NCBI GenBank assembly: GCA_002383485.1
Contig: DFYY01000053.1
Coordinates: 85,617 to 149,616, forward strand
DNA length: 64,000 nt
DNA from: Bacteroidales bacterium UBA4070
GTDB taxonomy: Bacteria; Bacteroidota; Bacteroidia; Bacteroidales; VadinHA17
Direction of reading: 5' to 3'
Shown one piece after another: positions 34,089-43,725 of the stretch; positions within the stretch are counted from its first letter, which is position 1, and each line of letters opens with the position of its first letter. The position numbers and the translations under genes were made by a program. The notes beneath the pieces are model-generated. The model saw only the letters and a list, made by a program, of their open reading frames with translations, had not been told where the DNA came from and did no database searches.

Positions 34089-35393
34089 TTATTTTTTTCT
34101 TATGGTAGTGATCCGGCGGCTGAAGTCTGAGATCAGATCAATTGTGGAGTCGGTGTCAAAGACGGAATTGAGGCCCTGCTCCTCCTGAGGAGGATCGCCA
34201 AGGTAGTCATCTCCCGCCTGCCAGTGGATCCGTCCTCCGGCAGCCCTGCCCTCGCCGGAGTAGGCCCATATGTTGCATCCTGCCAGCGGTCCCAGGCGGC
34301 CGGCATGATCCAGTACCTGACCGAAGGCGTTGTTATAGTAGGCATCCCGCGAGGTGGTTGGTTCCTGAAGCGAGAAGCCGTGAAGATCGCGAGGCAGGCC
34401 AAACTCTTCCAGCACAACAGGCTTGTTCAGCCGCTCAGCCACCTCAAGATGATCATCGATATACCGGTTGGTCTTCACAATTGATGAATCCAGGGTTCCC
34501 CCAATGTCCTTTATGTCAAGCCATCCCCAGTTCTTTGGCCATATATGCATCACCAGATAATCTATGTTCGGATCTGCATGGATCCGTTCGAAAACCTCCA
34601 TCTTCTGTTCACACCCGTGCCTTCCTTCAGTGCCGGTGGTCACCAGGTGGTTTTCGTCGAGCTCCTGGAGAAGCGCGGCAATGCGGCCAATCATCGCCTC
34701 AAAGGCTGGTATATTCTCCTCCGAGAATGCCCTCGGCTCATTGGCTATCTCCCACGTCATGATCGCCGGGTCTTCGGTATATTTTATCCCGGTATAGCTG
34801 TTTGTGCGCCCGAGAATGAACCTGATGTAACCCTCGAACTGGCTTATGCATGGCTCACAGCTGTTGAACTGCCCTGAGAAGCTCATGAACTGCTGCCATG
34901 TATTTGGAGGCATATTGGGATTGGGTATAGGACCATAACCGTTCCAGCTGAGGTACTGCGAAAAACCACCGCTCCAGTCCCACGCATTGTTGAGGAAGAG
35001 GATGGCGTGCTGCCCGCGCTTTCCCATCTCGGAAAGCAGGAAATCGAGTCCGTCAAGCATCTCATCGCTGTACTCGCCGGGAGCGACCTGCAGGGCAGGT
35101 GTAACCCGAAACGGCTCATTGTCAGGTCCCTCCGGGCCCACCATCACCCTCAGATTAGTGATGCCGATGCTCTTCATGTGATCAAGTTCCCTGAGCAGCC
35201 TCTCCCTGTCGCCATACCGGCCTTCAGTGCCGAGAATAGCCCCGTACCAATAATTGACACCAATGAAGTAATATGGCTCGCCGGCAAGGCGGAAAATACC
35301 GTCTTCAACGGTTACATAATCATATTTCTGACTGCCTCCGCAGCCTGCAAGGGCCAGCATCAGCAACAGCCCCGGAATAACTTGTCTTATCAT
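34089..35393 (-). CDS. GH5 (subfamily 7-like) beta-mannanase, lipoprotein
   Basis: A protein of 434 residues from the ATG at 35393; an in-frame TTG at 35417 is disfavoured because the lipoprotein signal MIRQVIPGLLLMLALAGC starts at 35393. The catalytic barrel carries MTWEIANEPRAFS (acid/base Glu ~219) and VVLEEFGLPRD (nucleophile Glu ~330), and HIWPKNWGW between them is typical of GH5_7 mannanases. The enzyme should be surface or periplasmic and cleave mannan or glucomannan. It is the first gene of the four-gene mannan operon, divergent from the AraC-type regulator. Subfamily assignment is from motif style only. Confidence 0.88.
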   Translation of the reverse strand: MIRQVIPGLLLMLALAGCGGSQKYDYVTVEDGIFRLAGEPYYFIGVNYWYGAILGTEGRYGDRERLLRELDHMKSIGITNLRVMVGPEGPDNEPFRVTPALQVAPGEYSDEMLDGLDFLLSEMGKRGQHAILFLNNAWDWSGGFSQYLSWNGYGPIPNPNMPPNTWQQFMSFSGQFNSCEPCISQFEGYIRFILGRTNSYTGIKYTEDPAIMTWEIANEPRAFSEENIPAFEAMIGRIAALLQELDENHLVTTGTEGRHGCEQKMEVFERIHADPNIDYLVMHIWPKNWGWLDIKDIGGTLDSSIVKTNRYIDDHLEVAERLNKPVVLEEFGLPRDLHGFSLQEPTTSRDAYYNNAFGQVLDHAGRLGPLAGCNIWAYSGEGRAAGGRIHWQAGDDYLGDPPQEEQGLNSVFDTDSTIDLISDFSRRITTIRKK

Positions 35394-35414
35394 GCAGTTC
35401 CGTACGATCTTAAT

Positions 35415-35422
35415 CAAAATTA
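35415..35422 (-). promoter_or_regulatory. Candidate -7 element of the mannan operon
   Basis: Minus strand TAATTTTG, a TAnnTTTG match 22 bases before the GH5 start codon. It supports choosing 35393 rather than the upstream TTG as the start. Confidence 0.4.
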
Positions 35423-35653
35423 ATCAATCAACCCCGCTGACATGTAATACCATTCTTTTAAATAATGATACTATAATGACCTGATCGCCCGCCGGGTAGC
35501 AAAATCCACCCCTGCAACCAGTACATTTTTATCATTCTGATACTGCTGCAGCCCGCCAGCAAACAACAACATTTACACATCATACTGTTTTTCTGATGGT
35601 TAACTGAACCGTCAAATCAAATTAAGGAGTGTATGATTTTGACCATAATTTTA

Positions 35654-35661
35654 TATCTTTG
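35654..35661 (+). promoter_or_regulatory. Candidate promoter of the AraC-type regulator
   Basis: TATCTTTG is an exact -7 consensus match 28 bases before the ATG; TATG about 18 bases upstream is a weak -33 candidate. The 290-base divergent region between this gene and the GH5 gene otherwise holds no visible operator repeat. Confidence 0.5.
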
Positions 35662-35688
35662 ATTCCCTGACACAAAATCACCCGGTCC

Positions 35689-36570
35689 ATGAATGAAAAT
35701 ATACTGAGGGAGATAACACCCCTGACACAGTCTGACTGCTTCACCTACTTCTACAGGGCTAAATCGGAGTTTGATTTTCCGCTTCATTATCATGACGAGA
35801 TAGAGCTCAATTTCATCCGCAATGCGAAGGGAGCGAAGCGGATCATAGGTGATCATGTTGAGGCGATTGGCGACATGGAGCTGGCTCTCGTGGGGCCCGG
35901 GCTTCCTCACGGGTGGTTTGGCACGGGATTCAGCCCCAACCAGGTGGAGGAGGTCACCATCCAGTTCCACAAGGATTTTTTCGATGAGAAGTTTCTTCAG
36001 AAGAACCAGCTGAACTTTATCCGTAACATGCTGCACAGGTCGCTGCGTGGAATACTCTTCTCCCATGAGACAACTGCCCGGCTTGAGCCACGCATCGTCA
36101 GCCTTGGAAAAAAACAGGGGTTTGATTCGGTGCTGGAGCTGATGAGCATCCTGCATGACCTTTCAATCTCGCGCGACTACAGGGTACTTTCGGACTCCGG
36201 ATTCAGCGATGCCGAGGTTTTCTCCTATAACAGCAGGCGTATCGAAAAGGTGATGGAGTTCATTCATACCTCCTTTGACAAGCAGATCACCCTCGGGGAA
36301 GCTGCAAGGATTGCCAGCATGACGGAGTCGGCTTTCAGCAGGTTCTTCAAGCTCAGGACAGGGATGACCTTCATCGACTGCGTGACGGAGGTACGCCTGG
36401 GACATGCCTCGCGGATGCTTATCTCAACCACCAAAACGATTGCCGAGATCGCCTACTCATGCGGTTTCAACAATATTTCCAACTTCAACCGGATTTTCAG
36501 GAGAAAGAAGGGCTGTACCCCGCGGGAACTCCGGGAAAGCTATGACCAGGGCACGAGGGTGTTCATCTGA
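35689..36570 (+). CDS. AraC-family transcriptional regulator
   Basis: A 293-residue protein. The N-terminal part has the cupin ligand-binding pattern (FPLHYHDEIELNFI, ~29-42, and PGLPHGWFG). The C-terminal two helix-turn-helix units are KQITLGEAARIASMTESAFS (~200-220) and TKTIAEIAYSCGFNNISNFN (~248-267), followed by RIFRRKKGCTPRELRESY. It probably senses a sugar and activates the divergent mannan operon, since it is encoded back to back with it. It converges with the GH2 gene (54-base gap). The effector is inferred. Confidence 0.92.
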   Translation: MNENILREITPLTQSDCFTYFYRAKSEFDFPLHYHDEIELNFIRNAKGAKRIIGDHVEAIGDMELALVGPGLPHGWFGTGFSPNQVEEVTIQFHKDFFDEKFLQKNQLNFIRNMLHRSLRGILFSHETTARLEPRIVSLGKKQGFDSVLELMSILHDLSISRDYRVLSDSGFSDAEVFSYNSRRIEKVMEFIHTSFDKQITLGEAARIASMTESAFSRFFKLRTGMTFIDCVTEVRLGHASRMLISTTKTIAEIAYSCGFNNISNFNRIFRRKKGCTPRELRESYDQGTRVFI

Positions 36571-36624
36571 GGATCCCCATGTTCAGGATTTTATATCCCG
36601 CGCGCCCATACCGAGACTGCATCT

Positions 36625-39054
36625 TTATCTGGCCTTCACAGTGCATGTGGCATCCGGCAGCCCTTCAGATGAGGCGGTAATCCTTATCTCACCCTTTTCA
36701 CGTCCTGCCTTCAGCACCATGAGGCACTTGCCGTTATAGGCTTTCCTGTAATCGGCCTTAAAGGGTTCCATGCTCGTCTGGCTGCCGTTGTCAACGCCGG
36801 CAATAATACCCGGTCCCTCCAGGGAGAAGTTAATCATGTTCCCGGCATGCGGCACCAGATTGTTATTCCGGTCTACCACCGTCACCGTGATGAACGAGAG
36901 ATCTGATCCGTCAGCATTGATCTCACTCCTGTCCGGAGAGAGAACCAACGCTGCCGGTTCACCTGCCGTGCTGACCGTACTCCTCATGATCTCAGCTCCG
37001 CTCCTGTAACCGACACCCAGCAGGGTACCCTCTTCATAAGGCACCTTCCATACGAGGTTAAAGTCATTCTCGCCCTTGCTTTGCTTTCCAAGTGAGACAC
37101 CGTTGAGGAAGAGCTCAACCTCATCGCAATTGGTGAATGCCCAGACATCGACAGTCTGGCCGGGGTTCCAGTTCCAGTGAGGGAAGATATGAAGCACATC
37201 CTTATCTGTCCATTCACTCTGATAGAACCAGTAGACATCCTTCGGGAATCCTGCAAGGTCAATAATGCCGAAATATGAGCTCCGTGCCGGCCACCAGTAG
37301 GGAGTGGGTTCGCCAAGGTAGTCGAAGCCGGTCCAGATATACATCCCCGTGAGGAAAGCGTTGTCCTCAATCAGCCTCCAGCTGTCGCGGTGTGTTGTGC
37401 CCCACGGCGCAGAGCAGTTGTCGTATGCCGAGCATGTCAGGTCAGGATTGCCGTCCCTGAAGGGTTGATCCCACCTTGCCGGCCAGCGCCGTACGACATC
37501 AGAGGGCAGGTCGTAACTGCCGCGTGTGGCCAGGGCTGATGTCGTTTCCGTACCTATGAATTTTCCACCGGGGAATGTCTGCGGGAAACGGGTCCAGAGT
37601 GTGTCGCGGTAGTTGAAACCGATGAGGTCAAGGGCGCCCGAGGCGATGACCGGGTTATGCGGTGAAGGGTCATTGCATGCAGCCGTAACCGGCCTGGTGT
37701 CATCCAGTGACCGGACAATGGCTGCCAGTTCGGTGGCAATGGCTTCTCCGCTGCCGTCCCTCTCCCACTGCTCCATCACCTCATTGCCGATACTCCAGAC
37801 GAAGACAGACGGATGGTTGCGATCGCGAAGCACCATAGCCTCCAGGTCCCTCCTGTGCCACTCGTCAAAGTCGAGACCATAGTCAAAATCAGTCTTCTTC
37901 ACCTTCCATATATCGAAAGCCTCATCCATGACGATGAAGCCCATCCTGTCACACAGGTCAAGCAGCTCCGGAGCAGGCGGGTTATGGGATGTACGAATAC
38001 CGTTGCACCCCATCTCCTTCAGTATCTCCAGCTGCCTCTCGATAGCGCGGGTGTTGACGGCAGCACCCAGACAGCCCAGGTCGTGGTGGTTGCATACACC
38101 GCGTATTGTAACAGGCTCACCGTTAAGGATAAAACCTCTCTCAGCATCAAACTCAAACGATCTGATACCTGTCACAGTCTCATACCTGTCGGCCAGCAGC
38201 TGACCTGACCTTATAATGGTTACAACTTTGTAAAGATTAGTGTTTCCCAACGACCAGAGGCGGGGACGCCTGACCGTCAGCTCCTGGGTAACCGTGGTGC
38301 CGGCGGCACTTAGCTCCAACTGGTCAGTTTTCGTACTTGCCACTTTCTTGTTGTCCGAATCATAAACCGTTGTCTCGAGCCTGATACCAGCCCTTGACCC
38401 TGTGCTGTTGCTTACCCGGGTAGTCACCCTTAGGAGGGCTGACTCAGGCCTAACCTCGGGAGTAGTGACGAAGGTTCCCCATTGGTCAACTGCTATTTTT
38501 CCCGTAGTCGTAAGCCAGACATTGCGGTAAATTCCGGACCCGGAATACCACCTGGAGTTGGGCTGCAGCGAGTTATCGACCTTTACAGCGAGAAGGTTAT
38601 CCTCCTCACCGTATTTCAGGTATGGGGTCAGGTCATACCTGAAAGAGCTGTAACCATAAGGTCTTTTGCCAAGATAGTTGCCGTTGATCCAGACCTCACT
38701 GTTGCGGTAGACACCATCGAAGCAGACATATGTCAGCTTCTCCTTGTCGTCACTGCTTACCCTGAAGGTCTTACGGTACCAGCCGATGCCGCCGGGCAGC
38801 GCACCTCCGCCGGGAGATGCCGGATGTTTTTCACTGAACTCGCCCTCGATGCTCCAGTCGTGCGGCAGATCAAGCTCCCTCCAGCCGCTGTCATTAAACC
38901 CGGGCTGCCATAAGTCATTGCCGGCAGCAAGGGCAAACTTCCATCCGTCGTTAAAGCTGACATGTGTGCGCGGCTCAGGCTGCGAGCATCCCTGCAGCAA
39001 AACAAAAACAACGACTGCGGCCAGCAATCCTGACAATCTTTTTCTTCCCTCCAT
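36625..39054 (-). CDS. GH2 glycosidase, lipoprotein (beta-galactosidase or beta-mannosidase type)
   Basis: An 809-residue lipoprotein (lipobox LQGC, Cys ~23). The domain order is jelly-roll sugar-binding (~30-200), Ig-like (~200-300), TIM barrel (~300-600) and C-terminal beta domains (~610-809, DUF4982-like then Ig-like). The catalytic acid/base lies in SIGNEVMEQW (~420) and the nucleophile in FIGTETTSAL (~502). The barrel motif RGVCNHHDLG(C) is typical of beta-galactosidase-like GH2s of Bacteroidota. It would remove beta-galactosyl side groups or terminal beta-linked sugars from imported oligosaccharides. It is the last gene of the large minus-strand PUL. Exact specificity is open. Confidence 0.9.
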   Translation of the reverse strand: MEGRKRLSGLLAAVVVFVLLQGCSQPEPRTHVSFNDGWKFALAAGNDLWQPGFNDSGWRELDLPHDWSIEGEFSEKHPASPGGGALPGGIGWYRKTFRVSSDDKEKLTYVCFDGVYRNSEVWINGNYLGKRPYGYSSFRYDLTPYLKYGEEDNLLAVKVDNSLQPNSRWYSGSGIYRNVWLTTTGKIAVDQWGTFVTTPEVRPESALLRVTTRVSNSTGSRAGIRLETTVYDSDNKKVASTKTDQLELSAAGTTVTQELTVRRPRLWSLGNTNLYKVVTIIRSGQLLADRYETVTGIRSFEFDAERGFILNGEPVTIRGVCNHHDLGCLGAAVNTRAIERQLEILKEMGCNGIRTSHNPPAPELLDLCDRMGFIVMDEAFDIWKVKKTDFDYGLDFDEWHRRDLEAMVLRDRNHPSVFVWSIGNEVMEQWERDGSGEAIATELAAIVRSLDDTRPVTAACNDPSPHNPVIASGALDLIGFNYRDTLWTRFPQTFPGGKFIGTETTSALATRGSYDLPSDVVRRWPARWDQPFRDGNPDLTCSAYDNCSAPWGTTHRDSWRLIEDNAFLTGMYIWTGFDYLGEPTPYWWPARSSYFGIIDLAGFPKDVYWFYQSEWTDKDVLHIFPHWNWNPGQTVDVWAFTNCDEVELFLNGVSLGKQSKGENDFNLVWKVPYEEGTLLGVGYRSGAEIMRSTVSTAGEPAALVLSPDRSEINADGSDLSFITVTVVDRNNNLVPHAGNMINFSLEGPGIIAGVDNGSQTSMEPFKADYRKAYNGKCLMVLKAGREKGEIRITASSEGLPDATCTVKAR

Positions 39055-39069
39055 AACAGATTGGTTTAG

Positions 39070-40803
39070 TTATTTCAATCCCAGTTTTGTCCTTATCCAC
39101 TCCAACTTGGCCTCGTAGAAATGGCCCGGGAGTCCGTGGCCCGCATAAGGATAGACGATATACCTCTTTTCAGAAGTTACCAGGTTATATGCAGCAAAGT
39201 TGATGTGCGGCGGGCAAACCTCATCCATCAGCCCGACACCCATCAGCATTGGCGCTTTTATCATCGGTGCCAGATTCTTTATGTCGAAGTAGCTCAGGGT
39301 GTAAAAGGCCTCATCCCAGGTGAGCATTTTCTTCAGGTCAATCAGTTCGACAAACTCATTGCCAGGCCATACAGCAACCTTAAAGTAATCCCTGAAGTCC
39401 GAGAGGAATGGCACCTGCGGTGCACATACTGCTATTCTGTCGTTGTTCAGCGCTGCTGTCGCGAAGGTGAGGGCGCCACCCTGGCTGGCTCCCTCCACGG
39501 CGATGCGGGAAGCATCAACCTCGGGCCTCGAGCAGAGGAAGTCAACAGCCCTGACACAATCCATATAGGCTCCGCGATAGATATACTTCTCCTTGTCCTC
39601 CAGGTTAGTGAGTATATATCCGGGGAAGCCGGGGTTGACATCGTCCCTGCTGTTGCCGTGACCCCTGATATTCAATCCGAATCCGATTATATCATCACCG
39701 TAATTGACATAGGACGGGACCATTACGGAGCTGTATCCCTGCACCTGCATAATTGCCGGATAACGGCCCGGTTTAACCGGTACCCTGTACCAGCCTCTGA
39801 TGAGTGCATTGCCGAGTGACCTCATCTCCACCAGGTATACGTTGTGCTGTTCCGTGCAGAGGCTGTCGATGCGTATCATCTTATACTGCGGATCAACGGT
39901 TGCCAGTTCAGCTTTTGCCCTCTGCCAGAACTCCGCGAAATCGGGTTGAGGATCGGCCGGAGAGACAATCTTTTCCGGCTCATAGCCGAAATTGAAACTG
40001 TGTTTCTTGTTCCCCATCTTGCTTTCCAGGGAGAGGGTAGCCTTGTAAAAGCCCGGCTTAAGGTTCCCTACCCTGAAAACAAAGCGACCGGTACTCATCT
40101 TCTTCACTGCCACTTCACGGTAGTCTTTATGGAATTCCTCACCAAAGTCGGTCATGATCTTCAGAGTGATCGCGCCACGGTATTTCTTCTTAAACTCATT
40201 TTTCAGAGTTACGGGGATCTCCAGATCGGGTGATCCTTTGATGATCATATCCTGTTCCGTGAAGGCAGTGCCCAGAGTGAGCAGGTCAGGGTTACCCCTG
40301 TTTGTCAGTTCGGCCGGACCGGCATATATACCGCCATCGCCACCTGCATCATAAACACGTACCGCAATTGTGTTCTTCTTTCCCCACTGAACATACTCAG
40401 GGGGTATCAGGTATGTGCGCTGCACGTCATAGGCCCCTGCATAATCAGGCGGCATCACTCCGGTTGCACCTACCTTGTGCCCATTGAACCAGGTCTCGTC
40501 GGCATCATCTATCTTTCCGAGGTTAAGCATCAGGCCGCCATACTTGTACGCAATCTTTTTCATCTTTGCAGGGACGACCACTTTCACCCTGTACCAGGCG
40601 AAACCGTCATAACCCTGAAAACCCTGTCTCTCCCAGACGGTCAGCGGAGAGATATCTTTCCACCAATAATCGTTCAAAGCCGAGTCAATGTACTCCTGCT
40701 TGTCGCCTTGCAGGAACTTCCACTCGGCTGGTACGATGCTCTGTGAAAATGCGGTACCGGAAAGAACCAGTACTGCCATCGCAACAAAAATCACTCTCTT
40801 CAT
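39070..40803 (-). CDS. Acetylxylan esterase-like (CE7 type) carbohydrate esterase
   Basis: A 577-residue protein with a signal peptide (MKRVIFVAMAVLVLSGTAFS). Residues ~25-165 form a beta-rich galactose-binding-like domain (WFNGHKVGATGVMP), then a linker, then an alpha/beta-hydrolase from ~280. The CE7-like pattern is GFGLNIRGHGNSRD, nucleophile elbow GASQGG (~439-444), the aspartate in GLMDEVCPP and the histidine in PYAGHGLPG. It should remove acetyl groups from glucomannan or xylan fragments. It lies 15 bases upstream of the GH2 gene in the PUL. The RGQ of true CE7 is RGH here, so specificity may differ. Confidence 0.82.
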   Translation of the reverse strand: MKRVIFVAMAVLVLSGTAFSQSIVPAEWKFLQGDKQEYIDSALNDYWWKDISPLTVWERQGFQGYDGFAWYRVKVVVPAKMKKIAYKYGGLMLNLGKIDDADETWFNGHKVGATGVMPPDYAGAYDVQRTYLIPPEYVQWGKKNTIAVRVYDAGGDGGIYAGPAELTNRGNPDLLTLGTAFTEQDMIIKGSPDLEIPVTLKNEFKKKYRGAITLKIMTDFGEEFHKDYREVAVKKMSTGRFVFRVGNLKPGFYKATLSLESKMGNKKHSFNFGYEPEKIVSPADPQPDFAEFWQRAKAELATVDPQYKMIRIDSLCTEQHNVYLVEMRSLGNALIRGWYRVPVKPGRYPAIMQVQGYSSVMVPSYVNYGDDIIGFGLNIRGHGNSRDDVNPGFPGYILTNLEDKEKYIYRGAYMDCVRAVDFLCSRPEVDASRIAVEGASQGGALTFATAALNNDRIAVCAPQVPFLSDFRDYFKVAVWPGNEFVELIDLKKMLTWDEAFYTLSYFDIKNLAPMIKAPMLMGVGLMDEVCPPHINFAAYNLVTSEKRYIVYPYAGHGLPGHFYEAKLEWIRTKLGLK

Positions 40804-40859
40804 AATCATCAGAACATTATTTGTTTCACTGTTAACTTAATCTGACCCCAAAACTATTT

Positions 40860-43715
40860 CTAAAACTGCAGTTTTATCTCCGCCCCGGTATAGGTAACAG
40901 ATTTATCCGGCGTTCTTTCAAAGTCAAGCTTCACGGGTTTCTTCATTGATACTTTTACCACATTGATTGTGCGCTCCCGCAGCATCCCGGGGAACTCGCC
41001 CTCCCTGGCTCCGATAGTCAGAGTCTGGTCATTCTCGCTCCAGCTGAACGTAATAAGGGAATAAGCTCCCTCTTCATAGTTGTAGTTTTCGCCCTCATCC
41101 TCATAGAGTGTGAAACTGCCGTCAGCACCCGTGTAAACCCACAGAATGAGCGGATCAGCCTTCTTCTCAGAGGTATACTGAATATCAGGGCCGAACGGTA
41201 TAACCGAACCCTCCCTGACAAATACGGGCATATAGTCATAGGGAGCCTCAACCTCTGCTACAATGCCGCCTGTGAAGTGCTTCCCGGATCGCATGTCATA
41301 CCAGCCGTATGCTGCCGGAAAATAGACGTTGCGTGACCTGGCCCTGTATTCCGTTACGGGGTTTACCATCAGGGATGGCCCGAACATATACTGGTCGGCT
41401 ATGTCGAAAACGGCAGTGTCACCGCTGAAATCCATCGTCAGCCCCCTCATTATTGTATAATCATTCAGCCAGGCATGCCCCGCGAGGGAATAGATATAAG
41501 GCATAAGCCTGTATCTCAACTGGTTGTATTGGACCATCGTTTTATATGCCGGGTGGTTTGCAGGGGCGGTGTTGTAGATCTCCCTGAACGGGAACTCTCC
41601 GTGTGACCTGAACAGAGGAACGAATGCGCCGTACTGGTGCCAGCGCGTCATCAGCTCACGCCACTCCCCGAGGTCAGCCGGAGAGGGGTTGTGATAACGG
41701 CTCTCAACCGAGAATCCGCCGATATCCATTGTCCACCAGGGGATGCCTGACATTGAGAAGTTGAGGCCGCACGGTATCTGAGCTGCCATATCGTGCCACC
41801 TTGCGGCAATGTCACCGCTCCAGTTTGCAGCTGAGTAGCGCTGGAGCCCGGCGAAGGCTGAGCGGGTAAGGATGAAAACCCTGTTTTCCTGATCGGTGGC
41901 CCGCTGGCCTTCAAAGACACCCTGTGCCTGTACCAGGGCATAGGCATTGAAGTACCTGTCAGCCGAGCCGAGGGCTGTGGGATTCATCATTGCCTTTCGC
42001 TCATCCATTGGCATGTTGGAGTGCATGTCAGGCTCTGTGGCGTCAAGCCACCACGCATCGATACCCTTGCTGTAGAGCGCGCCGTTGATCTGGTCCCAGA
42101 AGGCTTCGCGTGCATCTGCATTGAAGGCATCGTAGAATGTGGACAGATAACCGATCCAGTCCTTGCGTTCCTTCTCCACGTTACGCATGTAGAGATAACC
42201 CTTGCTCTTCATGGCATCGTAGTTTTCCGTACCTACGTAGTACTTGGGCCATACGGAGATCATGATATTGGCATTCAGCTCGTTGTGCAGGGTGCTGATC
42301 ATCCCGTCAGGATCGGGGAAACGGGCAGGGTCAAACTGGTGGTCGCCCCACTTGTCAATGGGCCAGTACTGCCAGTCGAGCACAATATTGTCAAAAGGTA
42401 TCTCCCTCTTCCTGTACTCCCTGACCACACCGAGGAGCTCTTCCTGGTTGGTGTAACGCTGGCGGCTCTGCCAGAATCCCATGGCCCATTTCGGCATCAC
42501 CGGGGCCTTGCCTGTTACGGTGCGGTAACCGCTGATAACCTCATCCATGCTCTCGCCGCTGATGAAGTAGTAATCGATCTGGTCTGCCACCTCCGACCAG
42601 AACGAGATGCGCTGCTGCTCCTCCTCATTGGCCGGGGTAAGATACCTGAAAGCGATGAACGATTCTCCTCCGTCTGGGATCCATTCGATCTTCACCGGGT
42701 ACCGCCTGCCCTGCTCAAGATTCAGGGTGAAATAGTTGGTGGAGGCGTTCCAGCACTGGCGCCAGCGGTCAATCAGAAGCTTGCCGTCAATCCAGAGCTT
42801 TGCATAGCCTGCCGAGTTGAACATGAACTTATGCATCCCGGAGGTGTCAGATTCAAACTCTCCTTCCCAGGTGACCATCCCGTCACCCAAGCTGAAGTCC
42901 TGAGGGAATTTGACAAGGTCGGGAATAAACTGGTAGCTTATATCCTTTTCAGTGCGGGTGAGAAAGATGTTCTTACCGGTCTTCCTGTCGGCGTACACTG
43001 CTGTCAGTCCTCCCTCAGTACCTTCACTGTCATATAACTTCATGGCCGACAGCTCGTTCCATTCACGTATGTCTCCGTACCTGGTCCTGGAGTTGTTGTC
43101 CCACAGGATGCCATAGTTGTGGTTGGAGAGAATAAATGGCACTACTGCCAGTGTATTATACTGGAACAGGTCTGCATCCTTCCCCTTCAGGTTCATGAAG
43201 GAGGTCTGGTTAGCGCCAAGGCCGTATATGGCCTCGTCAGGTGACGACTCAAACTGCTGCCTGACGGTGTAGCCTTCCTCGTTCATTGCCATGACCGGCA
43301 TGAAGCTCCTTCCTCCTCCCTCCTGCTCAGAAAGAATGAGATTGCCGACACGGTCAGTGAACCTCACCTCCCCGGTCTTAAGAGACACCTCGGCGGTAAG
43401 TGAGGAGGTGCCCAGCGTGATTTGTCCCTCACTCTTTTCAATTGTAAACTCCGTATCAGTGTCAGGCTGAGGGATTGTCATCAGGCTGACACTCTCCGGA
43501 AACTCCCCGGACGGCACTGCCGATACCCTGATTATGCGGTCGTTGATTACCTGAAGCCGGACGGCGTGGCCCGGAAAGTCCGATTTGCCGTTAAGCCTCA
43601 CAGTAATGCCGTTGTCATTGCGCTGGTAGGGTTCGCCTGAGCACGATCCCAGCAGCAGGACCGTCATGATTGCAGCCGAAAAGGTCAGCGCTGATAATAC
43701 CCGTGCATGTTTCAT
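40860..43715 (-). CDS. GH31 glycosidase with PA14 insert (alpha-xylosidase-like), lipoprotein
   Basis: A 951-residue lipoprotein (lipobox LGSC, Cys ~25). An N-terminal GH31 beta domain is followed by a PA14-like domain (~250-360, GWEGEFESDTSGMHKFMFN-like, KLWIDGKLLIDRW) and the TIM barrel, where WWLDATEPDMHSNM (~556-570) contains the nucleophile aspartate. Later RSHGEFPFREI is also typical. PA14-bearing GH31s of this layout include xyloglucan alpha-xylosidases of Cellvibrio and Bacteroides, so removal of alpha-xylose is the leading hypothesis; alpha-glucosidase or transglucosylase activity is possible. It sits in the middle of the PUL between the esterase gene and the modular GH26. Confidence 0.88.
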   Translation of the reverse strand: MKHARVLSALTFSAAIMTVLLLGSCSGEPYQRNDNGITVRLNGKSDFPGHAVRLQVINDRIIRVSAVPSGEFPESVSLMTIPQPDTDTEFTIEKSEGQITLGTSSLTAEVSLKTGEVRFTDRVGNLILSEQEGGGRSFMPVMAMNEEGYTVRQQFESSPDEAIYGLGANQTSFMNLKGKDADLFQYNTLAVVPFILSNHNYGILWDNNSRTRYGDIREWNELSAMKLYDSEGTEGGLTAVYADRKTGKNIFLTRTEKDISYQFIPDLVKFPQDFSLGDGMVTWEGEFESDTSGMHKFMFNSAGYAKLWIDGKLLIDRWRQCWNASTNYFTLNLEQGRRYPVKIEWIPDGGESFIAFRYLTPANEEEQQRISFWSEVADQIDYYFISGESMDEVISGYRTVTGKAPVMPKWAMGFWQSRQRYTNQEELLGVVREYRKREIPFDNIVLDWQYWPIDKWGDHQFDPARFPDPDGMISTLHNELNANIMISVWPKYYVGTENYDAMKSKGYLYMRNVEKERKDWIGYLSTFYDAFNADAREAFWDQINGALYSKGIDAWWLDATEPDMHSNMPMDERKAMMNPTALGSADRYFNAYALVQAQGVFEGQRATDQENRVFILTRSAFAGLQRYSAANWSGDIAARWHDMAAQIPCGLNFSMSGIPWWTMDIGGFSVESRYHNPSPADLGEWRELMTRWHQYGAFVPLFRSHGEFPFREIYNTAPANHPAYKTMVQYNQLRYRLMPYIYSLAGHAWLNDYTIMRGLTMDFSGDTAVFDIADQYMFGPSLMVNPVTEYRARSRNVYFPAAYGWYDMRSGKHFTGGIVAEVEAPYDYMPVFVREGSVIPFGPDIQYTSEKKADPLILWVYTGADGSFTLYEDEGENYNYEEGAYSLITFSWSENDQTLTIGAREGEFPGMLRERTINVVKVSMKKPVKLDFERTPDKSVTYTGAEIKLQF

Positions 43716-43725
43716 ATCGTTGCTG

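Noticed and set aside
42021..43037. Plus-strand open frame of 338 codons
   Set aside because: It lies opposite the GH31 catalytic and PA14 regions; the true gene has clear motifs and the antisense product does not.
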